From Rubellimicrobium roseum (GTDB lineage Bacteria; Pseudomonadota; Alphaproteobacteria; Rhodobacterales; Rhodobacteraceae), in contig NZ_VDFV01000014.1 of the NCBI RefSeq assembly GCF_006152145.1, forward strand, positions 23,794-87,793: a DNA stretch of 64,000 bases. The letters are read 5' to 3'. Position numbers and translations under genes: made by a program. Shown in pieces: positions 45,976-54,181 of the stretch. The stretch's first letter is position 1. Every line of letters starts with the position of its first letter. The notes beneath the pieces are model-generated. The model was not told where the DNA came from and ran no database searches. It was given only the letters and a program-made list of their open reading frames with translations.

Positions 45976-46776
45976 TCAGCCGGTGCGGCGCTTGTCCGCC
46001 GCCCGGACCTCGTCCCAGAGCGCGTCCATCTCCTCCAGCGTGCTCTCGGCCGGGACCTTGCCCCGCGTGGCCAGCGCGTCCTCGATGGCGGCGAAGCGGC
46101 GCTCGAACTTGGCATTCGCGCGGCGCAGCGCCGCCTCGGGGTCCACGCCCAGATGCCGCGCGAGGTTGGCGCAGACGAACAGGAGATCGCCCATCTCCTC
46201 CTCGACCCGGTCCGCGCCCTCGTCCCGCGCCTCCACCAGCTCGCGCGCCTCCTCCTGGAGCTTGTCCAGCACCGGCCCCACGTCGGGCCAGTCGAAGCCC
46301 ACGCGCGCCGCCCGGTTCTGGAGCTTCTCGGCGCGCTTGAGCGCCGGAAGGGCCAGCGCCACCCCGTCGAGCACCCGCTTCATCCCCTCGCCGCCCCGCT
46401 CGGACGCCTTCTGCGCCTCCCAGGCGGTGGTCTGCTCTTCGGCGGTGCGGGTCCGGGCATCGCCGAAGACGTGGGGGTGCCGCTTGACCATCTTGTCCGC
46501 GATGCCCTTCGCCACGTCCGCGAAATCGAAGAGCCCCGCTTCCTCGGCCATGCGCGCATGGAACACCGACTGGAACAGCAGGTCCCCCAGCTCGCCCCGA
46601 AGGCCCTGGAGGTCACCCTTCTGGATCGCGTCCGCGACCTCGTAGGCCTCCTCGATCGTATAGGGCGCGATGGTGGAAAAGGTCTGCTCCACGTCCCAGG
46701 CGCAGCCCGTCTCCGGGTCGCGCAGCCGGGCCATGATCTCCAGAAGGCGGTTCATCTCGGTTGCGGCGTCGGCCAT
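45976..46776 (-). CDS. mazG: nucleoside triphosphate pyrophosphohydrolase MazG
   Basis: A 266-residue house-cleaning hydrolase with two MazG domains. The first (CAWDVEQTFSTIAPYTIEEAYEV, GELGDLLFQSVFHARMAEE) carries the EExxE/ExxD metal sites, and the second repeats them (LVEARDEGADRVEEEMGDLLF). The ATG at 46776 has GGGGA eight bases upstream. It is divergent from the M20 hydrolase gene. Confidence 0.94.
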   Translation of the reverse strand: MADAATEMNRLLEIMARLRDPETGCAWDVEQTFSTIAPYTIEEAYEVADAIQKGDLQGLRGELGDLLFQSVFHARMAEEAGLFDFADVAKGIADKMVKRHPHVFGDARTRTAEEQTTAWEAQKASERGGEGMKRVLDGVALALPALKRAEKLQNRAARVGFDWPDVGPVLDKLQEEARELVEARDEGADRVEEEMGDLLFVCANLARHLGVDPEAALRRANAKFERRFAAIEDALATRGKVPAESTLEEMDALWDEVRAADKRRTG

Positions 46777-46846
46777 TGCGGTTTCCCCCAAGCCATGGGT
46801 AGCTGTCGCCGCCGTCCTCCCACGGCGCGCCCTTCGGAGTCCACCC

Positions 46847-48007
46847 ATGCCCGTCGTCAACCGCATCAGCGCCTTCGCCGACGACATGGCCGCTTGGCGG
46901 CACCACATCCACCGCCGCCCCGAGCTGGGCTTCGACCTGCCCGAGACCGCCGCCTTCGTCGCTGCCCGCCTGCGTGAATTCGGCGTGGACGAGATCCACG
47001 AGGGCATCGCCACGTCCGGCATCGTCGCCCTCATCCACGGGCGGGCCAAGGGCCCCGCCATCGGCCTGCGCGCCGACATGGACGCTCTGCCGATGGAGGA
47101 CCTGTCCGGCGCCCCCTACGCCTCCGAGATCCCCGGCCGCGCCCATGCCTGCGGCCACGACGGCCACACCGCGATGCTCCTGGGCGCGGCCCGTTACCTC
47201 GCCGAGACGCGCAACTTCGCTGGGACCGCCGTCCTCCTGTTCCAGCCCGCCGAGGAGCAGGGCGGCGGCGGGCAGGTCATGGTGCAGGAAGGCGTGCTCG
47301 ACCGCTTCGCCGTGCAGCAGGTCTATGCCATGCACATCGCCCCCGGCACGCCCCTGGGCGAGTTCGCGACCACCCCCGGCCCGATCATGGCCGCCGTGGA
47401 CGATTTTTCGATCACGCTGCGGGGCAGGGGCGGCCACGCCGCCTATCCGCACGACGCCACCGACCCGATCCCCGGCGCCTGCGCGCTGGTGGGGGCGCTC
47501 CAGACCATCGCCAGCCGCAACGCCGACCCCATGAAGCAGCTCGTGGTCTCGGTCACGCAGGTCCACGCCGGCAGCGCCTACAACGTCATCCCCGAGGAGG
47601 CGATGGTCAGCGGCACGATCCGCAGCTACGACAAGGCGCTCCACGCCCTCGCGCGCCGCCGCCTGGAGGAGATCGTGCACGGCCACGCGGCCGCCTTCGA
47701 CCTGGGCGCGCAGATCGACATCATCGAGGGCTATCCGCCCACCGTGAACGACCCCGACCGCACCGCCTTCGCCGCCGAGGTCGCGCGCGAGGTCGCGGGC
47801 CGCGTCGACACCGCCATGGTGCCCGAGATGGGAGCCGAGGACTTCTCCTTCATGCTCGAGGCCCGGCCCGGCGCCTTCCTGTTCCTGGGCAACGGCGACA
47901 CGCCGATGTGCCACCATCCGGCCTTCGACTTCGACGACCGCGCCCTGCCGGTGGGCGCCAGCACCTTCGCCCGCCTGATCGAGCGGGCGCTTCCACTGAC
48001 GGAGTGA
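46847..48007 (+). CDS. M20 family amidohydrolase (hippurate-hydrolase-like)
   Basis: A 386-residue zinc-dependent hydrolase of N-acyl amino acids. The metal-binding ADMDALPM and HACGHDGHTAML motifs and LLFQPAEEQGGGG (catalytic Glu) are in place, and the last metal His is in MCHHPAFDF. The ATG follows CGGAG. It is three bases from agmatinase and probably co-transcribed. The substrate is not determined. Confidence 0.92.
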   Translation: MPVVNRISAFADDMAAWRHHIHRRPELGFDLPETAAFVAARLREFGVDEIHEGIATSGIVALIHGRAKGPAIGLRADMDALPMEDLSGAPYASEIPGRAHACGHDGHTAMLLGAARYLAETRNFAGTAVLLFQPAEEQGGGGQVMVQEGVLDRFAVQQVYAMHIAPGTPLGEFATTPGPIMAAVDDFSITLRGRGGHAAYPHDATDPIPGACALVGALQTIASRNADPMKQLVVSVTQVHAGSAYNVIPEEAMVSGTIRSYDKALHALARRRLEEIVHGHAAAFDLGAQIDIIEGYPPTVNDPDRTAFAAEVAREVAGRVDTAMVPEMGAEDFSFMLEARPGAFLFLGNGDTPMCHHPAFDFDDRALPVGASTFARLIERALPLTE

Positions 48008-48010
48008 GAC

Positions 48011-48979
48011 ATGGGACTAGAGGACGCCAAGTCGCAGGTGGACCGCGCGTTCACCGGCGAGGGGAGGGGCCTCGCCTTCGAGAACGCCTTCGGCGGGGCC
48101 ACGAGCTTCCTGCGCCGACGCTACACCAAAGACGTGGCGGGCGCGGACCTCGCAATTCTTGGCGTGCCCTTCGACCAGGCGGTGACGCACCGCCCCGGTT
48201 CGCGCTTCGGGCCCCGCGCCATCCGCGAGGCGTCCACCCTCCAGCCCTATGACCCGCCCTATGGCTGGCCCTTCGACCCCCTGTCCGAGATGACGGTCGT
48301 CGACACGGGCGACCTGCCCTTCGACTACGCCCGGACCTGGGACTTCCCGCCCGCGCTCACCGCGCGCGTGGCCGAGATCCTCGCGCAGGGGGTGGGCACC
48401 GTGACGCTGGGGGGCGACCACTTCATCACCCTGCCGATCCTGCGCGCCTATGCCGAAACATACGGCCCGCTGTCGGTGGTCCAGTTCGACGCCCACAGCG
48501 ACCTCTGGCCCGACGACGACATGGAGCGGATCGACCACGGCACCTTCCTCTACAAGGCCGTGAAGCTCGGCCTCGTCGATCCCGCCCGGTCGGTCCAGAT
48601 CGGCATCCGCACGGTGACCCATGACCGGCTCGGGATGCCCATGATCGACGCCCGCTCGGTCCACGAGGAAGGGCCCGACGCGGTGGCCGAGCAGATCCGC
48701 CGCATCGTCGGCGACGCGCCCGCCTACGTCACCTTCGACATCGACGCGCTCGACCCCGCCTTCGCGCCCGGCACCGGCACGCCGGTCTGGGGCGGGCTGC
48801 ACTCCTGGCAGGCCGCCGCGATCCTGCGGGCGATGGCGGGGATGAACGTCGTGGGCGGCGACGTGGTCGAGGTCTCGCCCCCCTACGACACCACGGGCGC
48901 CACGGCCATCGCCGGCGCCCATGTCGCGACCGAGATCATGTGCCTCTACGGCTGGCGGCGGCTCGGCAAGGAGGGCTAG
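48011..48979 (+). CDS. speB: agmatinase
   Basis: A 322-residue ureohydrolase cleaving agmatine to putrescine and urea. The dinuclear manganese ligands are in GGDHF, DAHSDLW and DIDALDPAFAPGTGTP, and the length suits SpeB. The GGAG before the ATG lies at the end of the preceding gene. A polyamine-type binding protein is encoded about 1 kb away. Confidence 0.9.
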   Translation: MGLEDAKSQVDRAFTGEGRGLAFENAFGGATSFLRRRYTKDVAGADLAILGVPFDQAVTHRPGSRFGPRAIREASTLQPYDPPYGWPFDPLSEMTVVDTGDLPFDYARTWDFPPALTARVAEILAQGVGTVTLGGDHFITLPILRAYAETYGPLSVVQFDAHSDLWPDDDMERIDHGTFLYKAVKLGLVDPARSVQIGIRTVTHDRLGMPMIDARSVHEEGPDAVAEQIRRIVGDAPAYVTFDIDALDPAFAPGTGTPVWGGLHSWQAAAILRAMAGMNVVGGDVVEVSPPYDTTGATAIAGAHVATEIMCLYGWRRLGKEG

Positions 48980-48985
48980 GCGCCC

Positions 48986-49492
48986 TCAGCGCCGCCCGAA
49001 GAGCCGCCCGCCGATGCGCCCGAGAAGGCCGCCCCCGGCCTCCTCCTTCTCCTTGCGCGGCGTGACGACGTGGCCCACCGTCAGGGCGACGGTGTGCAGC
49101 TCGCCCTCGCGCGGCATCCAGACCTCGCCCAGGCTGCCGGCGTCGTAGAGCCCCAGCCGGTGCTTCTGCGCCAGCTCCATGCATTTCTGGAAGGCGTCCT
49201 CGTTCATGTCGGACGGGAACTCGGCCAAGGCGAGGCCCGAGGCGAAGAAGTAGTCCGTGGCCCCCGGCTTGTCGTGCCAGCCGGGCAGGGCATAAGGGCC
49301 GTGCAGCGGCGGAAAGGGGCGGAGAATCTCCATGAACCAGTCGCGCACGCGGGGCGACGTGGTCTTGGGGTCGAGGCAGGCGGGCTGGTCGCCGCTCTCG
49401 TCCCATGTCGTCTGGGCGCGGACCCAGTCCGAGAACCCGGCCGCCGTGTCGGGTGCCGCCTCGGCATCGAACATGATGATCTCATAGGCCAT
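48986..49492 (-). CDS. conserved protein of unknown function
   Basis: A 168-residue soluble protein (MAYEIIMFDAEAAPDT...). A Trp/Pro-rich middle (WFMEILRPFPPLHGPYAL) and a basic Gly-rich tail (LLGRIGGRLFGRR) are the visible features. It has a good GAGGAG site before the ATG at 49492. I recognise no family. Confidence 0.75.
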   Translation of the reverse strand: MAYEIIMFDAEAAPDTAAGFSDWVRAQTTWDESGDQPACLDPKTTSPRVRDWFMEILRPFPPLHGPYALPGWHDKPGATDYFFASGLALAEFPSDMNEDAFQKCMELAQKHRLGLYDAGSLGEVWMPREGELHTVALTVGHVVTPRKEKEEAGGGLLGRIGGRLFGRR

Positions 49493-49711
49493 GCTCGCCA
49501 CTCCTCGGAAAGTTGCGCGATGGGCGTGCTTTAGAAGCCGCTCCAAAGGTGGTCCATCGCCGGGTGCCGGTCCTTGGCCCCGCCCGCGCAAGGCCGCAAC
49601 ACCTTGAGAGGATTTCGTCATGCCTTGCGGGACCAGCCGAGGGCGGCCCCCTCAAACCGGCTCCCCGACACCGCTCCGGAAGGCAGGCCATATCTCAGCA
49701 GATTTGAGTTA

Positions 49712-49725
49712 TCACGGATCCGTGA
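49712..49725. promoter_or_regulatory. perfect 14-base palindrome
   Basis: TCACGGATCCGTGA, fully self-complementary, about 220 bases upstream of the conserved minus-strand gene and preceded by CTCA-N7-TGAG. It could be an operator or a small-RNA stem. Confidence 0.35.
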
Positions 49726-50047
49726 CGGCCGCCTGACGAAGGCACCTCAGCCGGATGATGGATATGCATCAGTTCTGCCGTGGTCCTGAGGCGGGTGTGT
49801 CACGCGGCGCCCCCATTTGCGTCATGAAATGACCATCATGCCCTGCCCAACCGCATGGGCCGGGTCGCGCGCCGCATGGGGGTGTTGCGCAAAAGGGCAG
49901 GGCACCGTTCGGTGCTGTCAGAAACCGTTAACCCCTGTTCCGGCATCCTCGGCCCGTCATGCCCAGGAGCCCGTCCATGTCCGCCATGCCTCACGCCGCC
50001 GAACCGCGCCCGTTTCGCGGCGCATCGCCCGTCCAGTCCATGGCATG

Positions 50048-50107
50048 GGGCGGCGCAGGGGTGCGCGCCGCCCGAGAGGGCGGGCCGGGACGCCGCGCGC
50101 CCCGGCC
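50048..50107 (-). terminator. tandem hairpins after the polyamine-type binding protein gene
   Basis: A 7-bp stem (50083-50089 with 50101-50107) eight bases from the stop and a perfect 9-bp stem (50048-50056 with 50065-50073) beyond it. Neither has a T-run. Confidence 0.5.
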
Positions 50108-50114
50108 TCGTGCC

Positions 50115-51161
50115 TCAGAAGCCCGCCTTGATCTCCTCGAAGGTCTGGGCGTGGCGCTCGCGCGACTCGATGGAGATGGGAAGCTGGGCGAAGATCGGGG
50201 CCTCCACGGTGCCGAGGCCCGACTCGGTCAGCGTCTCGTCGCCGATGCCTTCCATGCCCTTGGTGTTGGCGCTGCCCCAGCCGGCCTCGACCAGCACCGG
50301 CGCGGTCGCGGGCGCCAGGAAGGCGTTCACGTAGTCGTAGGCCTTGTCCTCGTTGCCCGGCCCGTTGACCAGGTTGACCATGCCGCAGAGCCAGACGGAC
50401 GACCCCTGCTCGGGCTCGCGCTGGAAGCCGATGGGGCGGCCTTCCGCCTTCATGGTGGGATAGGTCTCGTTCCAGGCCCAGGAAACCAGGACCTCGCCCG
50501 TGGACATGAGCTGCGCGAGCTCGGCCGGGTCGGTCCAGTAGGTGCGCAGGTTCGGGTGCACCTCGCGCAGCCAGTTGGCGGCGGCCTCGAACTGCTCGTC
50601 GGTGGCGTTGGTCCAGTCGGTCACGCCGGTGGCGAGATAGGCCAGAGCCCAAGCGTCGTCGACGTTGTCGGGCAGGGCGATCCGGCCGGCATAGGCCGGG
50701 TTCCGGAAGACCTCCAGCGTGGCCACGTCCTCGGCCGGGACCTCGTCGGGGTTGTAGGCGATGGCCGTGGTGCCCCAGTCGGTGGGAATGAAGAAGGTCT
50801 CGCCCTCGCCGGCGACCGACTGCCCCGTCAGGTTGGCGTCGAGGCTGGCGAAGTCGGTGATCTTCGACGTGTCCCAGGGCTCGATCAGGCCCGACTCGCG
50901 CCACTTGTTCACGGAGCCCGAGCAGATATGCGCCACGTCGGCTTGGAAGCCGGCCTGGACCTTCTGGAACGCCTCCTCCTCGTCCCCGAAGAACGAGAAG
51001 GTGGGCGAGGCGCCGTGCGCCTCGACGTAGGGCTGGTGGAAATCGGGCGTCTCGAAGCCCGGATAGTCGAGGACCGTCAGCTCGGCGTCCTGCGCGCGAG
51101 CCACGGACCCCAAGGCGACGGCACAGAGCGAGGCGGCACCCAGAAGGGCGGCATGCTTCAT
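50115..51161 (-). CDS. polyamine-type ABC transporter substrate-binding protein
   Basis: A 348-residue periplasmic solute-binding protein. The signal peptide ends near VARAQ (about 23). The fold and motifs (FFGDEEEAFQKVQAGFQADVAH, IPTDWGTTAIAYNPDE, WAWNETYPTMKAEGRPI) resemble PotD/PotF spermidine/putrescine receptors. No permease or ATPase lies beside it. Agmatinase nearby makes putrescine uptake or recovery plausible. The ATG has GGGAG nine bases upstream; the frame is open far upstream on this strand but that is a shadow of the opposite genes. Confidence 0.88.
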   Translation of the reverse strand: MKHAALLGAASLCAVALGSVARAQDAELTVLDYPGFETPDFHQPYVEAHGASPTFSFFGDEEEAFQKVQAGFQADVAHICSGSVNKWRESGLIEPWDTSKITDFASLDANLTGQSVAGEGETFFIPTDWGTTAIAYNPDEVPAEDVATLEVFRNPAYAGRIALPDNVDDAWALAYLATGVTDWTNATDEQFEAAANWLREVHPNLRTYWTDPAELAQLMSTGEVLVSWAWNETYPTMKAEGRPIGFQREPEQGSSVWLCGMVNLVNGPGNEDKAYDYVNAFLAPATAPVLVEAGWGSANTKGMEGIGDETLTESGLGTVEAPIFAQLPISIESRERHAQTFEEIKAGF

Positions 51162-51326
51162 CGGTCGTGTCTCCCGTTGGACGATGTTGCGGTCAGCCCC
51201 GAGGTTATGGGCCCCCGGCCACCCCTTCAAGGCCAAGCGGAGAAACGGGCCGTCGCGTCGCCCGAAATCCCCGTGCTTGCGGAGGCTTGCGGCGCCTGCC
51301 ACCCTCGGAGCCGCAAGGAGGACGCA

Positions 51327-51830
51327 ATGCTGGTCACGCCCGACTGGTGCCGCCTGATGGCCCGCTACAACGCCTGGCAGAACGAGGGGCTGCTCGACCT
51401 CGTGCCCCGGCTGCCCGAGGAGGAGCTTCGCCGCGACCGCGGCGCCTTCTTCGGTGGGATTCTCGGGACGTTGAGCCACCTGCTCTGGGCCGACCGGATG
51501 TGGCTCTCGCGCCTCGCGGGCCACCCCCGGCCCGCCGTGGGCCTCTCGGCCAGTGCCACGCTCGTGACGGATGCCGTCACCTGGGCCGAGGGACGCCGCG
51601 CGGCCGACGCGGCCTTGCTCGCCTGGGCCGAGGATCTCGGGCCGGGCGACCTCGACGGCGACCTGACCTGGGTCTCGGGCGTGACGGGCGGAGAGGTATC
51701 GCGGCCCCTGGGGCTGATCGCCAGCCACGTCTTTAACCACCAGACCCACCACCGCGGGCAGGTCCATGCCCTGCTGACAGCCGCCGGTCTCCGGCCCCGC
51801 GACACCGACCTCTTTCTGATGCCCCTCTGA
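51327..51830 (+). CDS. DinB family protein
   Basis: A 167-residue four-helix DinB/YfiT-like protein with the metal-binding His triad (LSHLLWADRMW and FNHQTHHRGQVH). Such proteins include thiol-dependent transferases and hydrolases; the substrate is unknown. AAGGAGG precedes the ATG. It is followed 12 bases later by acuI on the same strand. Confidence 0.9.
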   Translation: MLVTPDWCRLMARYNAWQNEGLLDLVPRLPEEELRRDRGAFFGGILGTLSHLLWADRMWLSRLAGHPRPAVGLSASATLVTDAVTWAEGRRAADAALLAWAEDLGPGDLDGDLTWVSGVTGGEVSRPLGLIASHVFNHQTHHRGQVHALLTAAGLRPRDTDLFLMPL

Positions 51831-51842
51831 GCGGAGACCGCC

Positions 51843-52820
51843 ATGAAGGCCCTTCTCGTGGACAAGGACGACACCGGCCTGAGCGCCCGCGTGCAGGAGG
51901 TCGCCGACGACCGCCTGCCCGAGGGCGAGGTGACCGTCGCCGTCCGCCACTCGACGCTGAACTACAAGGACGGGCTCTGCCTGACCGGCAAGGGCGGCCT
52001 TGTCCGCAGCTATCCGCACGTGCCCGGCATCGACTTCTCGGGCGTGGTCGAAGAGTCCTCGGACCCCCGCTGGCGTCCGGGCGACGAGGTCATCCTGACC
52101 GGCTGGCGCGTGGGCGAGAGCCGCTGGGGCGGCTACGCCGAAAGGGCCCGCGTCAAGGCCGACTGGCTGGTGCGCGTGCCGCAGGGACTTTCGCTCCGCC
52201 AAGCGATGGCGGTGGGCACGGCCGGCCTCACGGCGATGCTGGCGATCCTGCGGCTCGAAGGGCAGGGGCTCCGGCCCGGCGCGGGGCCGGTCCTCGTCAC
52301 CGGCGCCACGGGCGGGGTGGGCAGCGTCGCCGTGGCGCTTCTCGCGGCCACGGGCCACGAGGTCGCGGCCGTCACGGGGCGCGAGGGAGCCGAGGATTAC
52401 CTCCGCGACCTGGGCGCGACCCGGATCGTTGCCCGGACCGAGATCGCGGACACCGTGCCCAAGCCCCTGGAGTCCGAGACCTGGGCCGGGTGCATCGACG
52501 CGGTGGGCGGACCGATGCTGGCGCGGGTGCTGGGGCAGTTGCGCTACGGCGCGTCGGTCGCGGCGGTGGGCAACGCCGGGGGCGTGCAGGTCCCGGCCTC
52601 CGTGATTCCCTTCCTGCTGCGCGGCGTGAATCTTCTCGGGATCGAATCGGTCCATGCCCCCCTGCCGCTGCGCGACGCCGCCTGGGCGCGCGTCGCCCGC
52701 GACCTGCCGATGGCCAAGCTCGACGCCATGACCCGGCCCGCCACCCTGGAGGATCTGCCCGACCTGGGGCAGGCGATCCTCAGGGGCGGCGTGCAGGGCC
52801 GGGTCGTCGTGGACCTCTAG
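51843..52820 (+). CDS. acuI: acrylyl-CoA reductase, MDR family
   Basis: A 325-residue NADPH-dependent medium-chain reductase of the AcuI/YhdH group, reducing acryloyl-CoA to propionyl-CoA in DMSP or 3-hydroxypropionate metabolism. It has the signatures STLNYKDGL and HVPGIDFSGVVE, and the nucleotide site VTGATGGVGSVAV. No zinc site is present, as expected. It would detoxify acryloyl-CoA; DMSP use is common in the order but no other DMSP gene is in the window. Confidence 0.88.
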   Translation: MKALLVDKDDTGLSARVQEVADDRLPEGEVTVAVRHSTLNYKDGLCLTGKGGLVRSYPHVPGIDFSGVVEESSDPRWRPGDEVILTGWRVGESRWGGYAERARVKADWLVRVPQGLSLRQAMAVGTAGLTAMLAILRLEGQGLRPGAGPVLVTGATGGVGSVAVALLAATGHEVAAVTGREGAEDYLRDLGATRIVARTEIADTVPKPLESETWAGCIDAVGGPMLARVLGQLRYGASVAAVGNAGGVQVPASVIPFLLRGVNLLGIESVHAPLPLRDAAWARVARDLPMAKLDAMTRPATLEDLPDLGQAILRGGVQGRVVVDL

Positions 52821-52891
52821 GCCGCCTGCTTCCAAGCTCCTGCCGAAGGCGGTCCCACCCGCCTCCGGGCCCTCGTTTCCGAAAGCATCCC

Positions 52892-54124
52892 ATGACCCGT
52901 CTCGACACCGCCTGGGTCCGCACCCAGTTCCCCGCCTTCGCCGTCGCCTCTCTCGAGGGGCAGTCCTTCTTCGAGAACGCGGGCGGCTCCTTCCCCTGCG
53001 CGCAGGTGGTTCACAGGCTTCACCGCTTCTATACCGAGCGGAAGGTCCAGCCTTACGCGCCCTATGCCATGTCGCAGGTCGCCGGCGCCGAGATGGACGA
53101 GGCGCGCGAACGGCTCGCGGAGATGCTGGGCGTCGCCACCCACGAATTGTCCTTTGGGCCGTCCACGACCGCCAACACCTACGTCCTGGCGCAGGCCGTG
53201 CGGAAATGGCTCAAGCCCGGCGAGGCCATCGTCGTCACCGACCAGGACCACGAGGCGAACTCGGGCCCCTGGCGGCGGTTGTCCGAGGACGGGGTCGAGG
53301 TGCGCGAATGGCGCATCGATCCGACCACCGGCCACCTCGACCCCGAGGCGCTGGGGGACCTCCTGGCTGACGGGCGGGTGCGGCTCGTCTGCTTCACCCA
53401 TTGCTCCAACGTCGTGGCCGAGATCAACGACGTGGCGCGCATCGCGGCCATGGCGCGGGCGGCGGGCGCACGGACCTGCGTCGACGGGGTGAGCTACGTC
53501 CCCCACGGCTTGCCGGACGTGGGGGCGCTGGGCTGCGACGTCTACCTGTTCAGCGCCTACAAGGTCTACGGTCCTCACCAGGGGATCATGGCCATCCGCG
53601 AGGACTGGGGCCGGGAACTTCCGAACCAGGGCCACTTCTTCAACGGCGACGCGCTCTACAAGCGCTTCACGCCCGCCGGGCCCGACCACGCGCAGGTCGC
53701 CGCCTCGGCCGGGATGGCCGACTACATCGAGGCGCTCTCGGCCCATCACGGCGGCCCCGCCCGGGGCGCCCCAGCGGCCCGTGCCGCGCACGACCTGATG
53801 CGCGCGCGGGAGGTCGAGCTTCTGCGACCCCTCCTCGACGCCTTGCGGGACCGCAACGATCTCCGCCTCCTCGGTCCCGCCGAAGCCGAGGGACGCGCGC
53901 CGACCGTGGCCGTGGAACTGCCCGGTTCGGCCGAGGTCGCGGCGACGGCGCTTGGCGGACACGGCATCCAATGCGGGGGCGGCGACTTCTACGCCGTACG
54001 GCCGCTGCGCGCGATGGGGATCGACCCGGACAAGGGCGTGCTGCGGATGAGCTTCACGCACTACACCTCCGAGGAGGACATCGACCGGCTGGTCCGGGCG
54101 CTGGACGCGGTGCTGCCGGGATAG
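52892..54124 (+). CDS. cysteine-desulfurase-like PLP enzyme
   Basis: A 410-residue aminotransferase-class-V enzyme. The PLP Lys is in FSAYKVYGPHQG, and DQDHEANSGPWRRL and THCSNVVAEIND are the cofactor-binding blocks. It belongs to the desulfurase-like group that lacks the usual SufS active-site loop; here the corresponding region reads IQCGGGDFYA. Whether it handles cysteine is unknown. No suf genes are adjacent. Confidence 0.85.
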   Translation: MTRLDTAWVRTQFPAFAVASLEGQSFFENAGGSFPCAQVVHRLHRFYTERKVQPYAPYAMSQVAGAEMDEARERLAEMLGVATHELSFGPSTTANTYVLAQAVRKWLKPGEAIVVTDQDHEANSGPWRRLSEDGVEVREWRIDPTTGHLDPEALGDLLADGRVRLVCFTHCSNVVAEINDVARIAAMARAAGARTCVDGVSYVPHGLPDVGALGCDVYLFSAYKVYGPHQGIMAIREDWGRELPNQGHFFNGDALYKRFTPAGPDHAQVAASAGMADYIEALSAHHGGPARGAPAARAAHDLMRAREVELLRPLLDALRDRNDLRLLGPAEAEGRAPTVAVELPGSAEVAATALGGHGIQCGGGDFYAVRPLRAMGIDPDKGVLRMSFTHYTSEEDIDRLVRALDAVLPG

Positions 54125-54181
54125 GAGTCTTCCCGCCACGGCCCGCTCCGCTATCCTGCCCCCCGAATCCCGGAGGCTCCC

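Larger units (their letters stand above)
49493..50114. other. 622-base gap with a perfect palindrome, no convincing gene
   Basis: Neither strand shows a family-like protein. A 38-codon frame at 49619 has a fair ribosome-binding site but no resemblance to anything. A perfect 14-base palindrome sits at 49712-49725 and two GC hairpins lie at 50048-50073 and 50083-50107. A small RNA or a remnant gene is possible. Confidence 0.4.

Noticed and set aside
49619..49735. 38-codon frame with AGAGGA upstream
   Set aside because: The peptide is Pro/Thr/Arg-rich without helix or conservation clue; a start signal alone is not enough.
50115..52835. 906-codon minus-strand frame
   Set aside because: Only the last 348 codons, from a signal peptide at 51161, form a real protein; the rest is antisense to the dinB-like and acuI genes.
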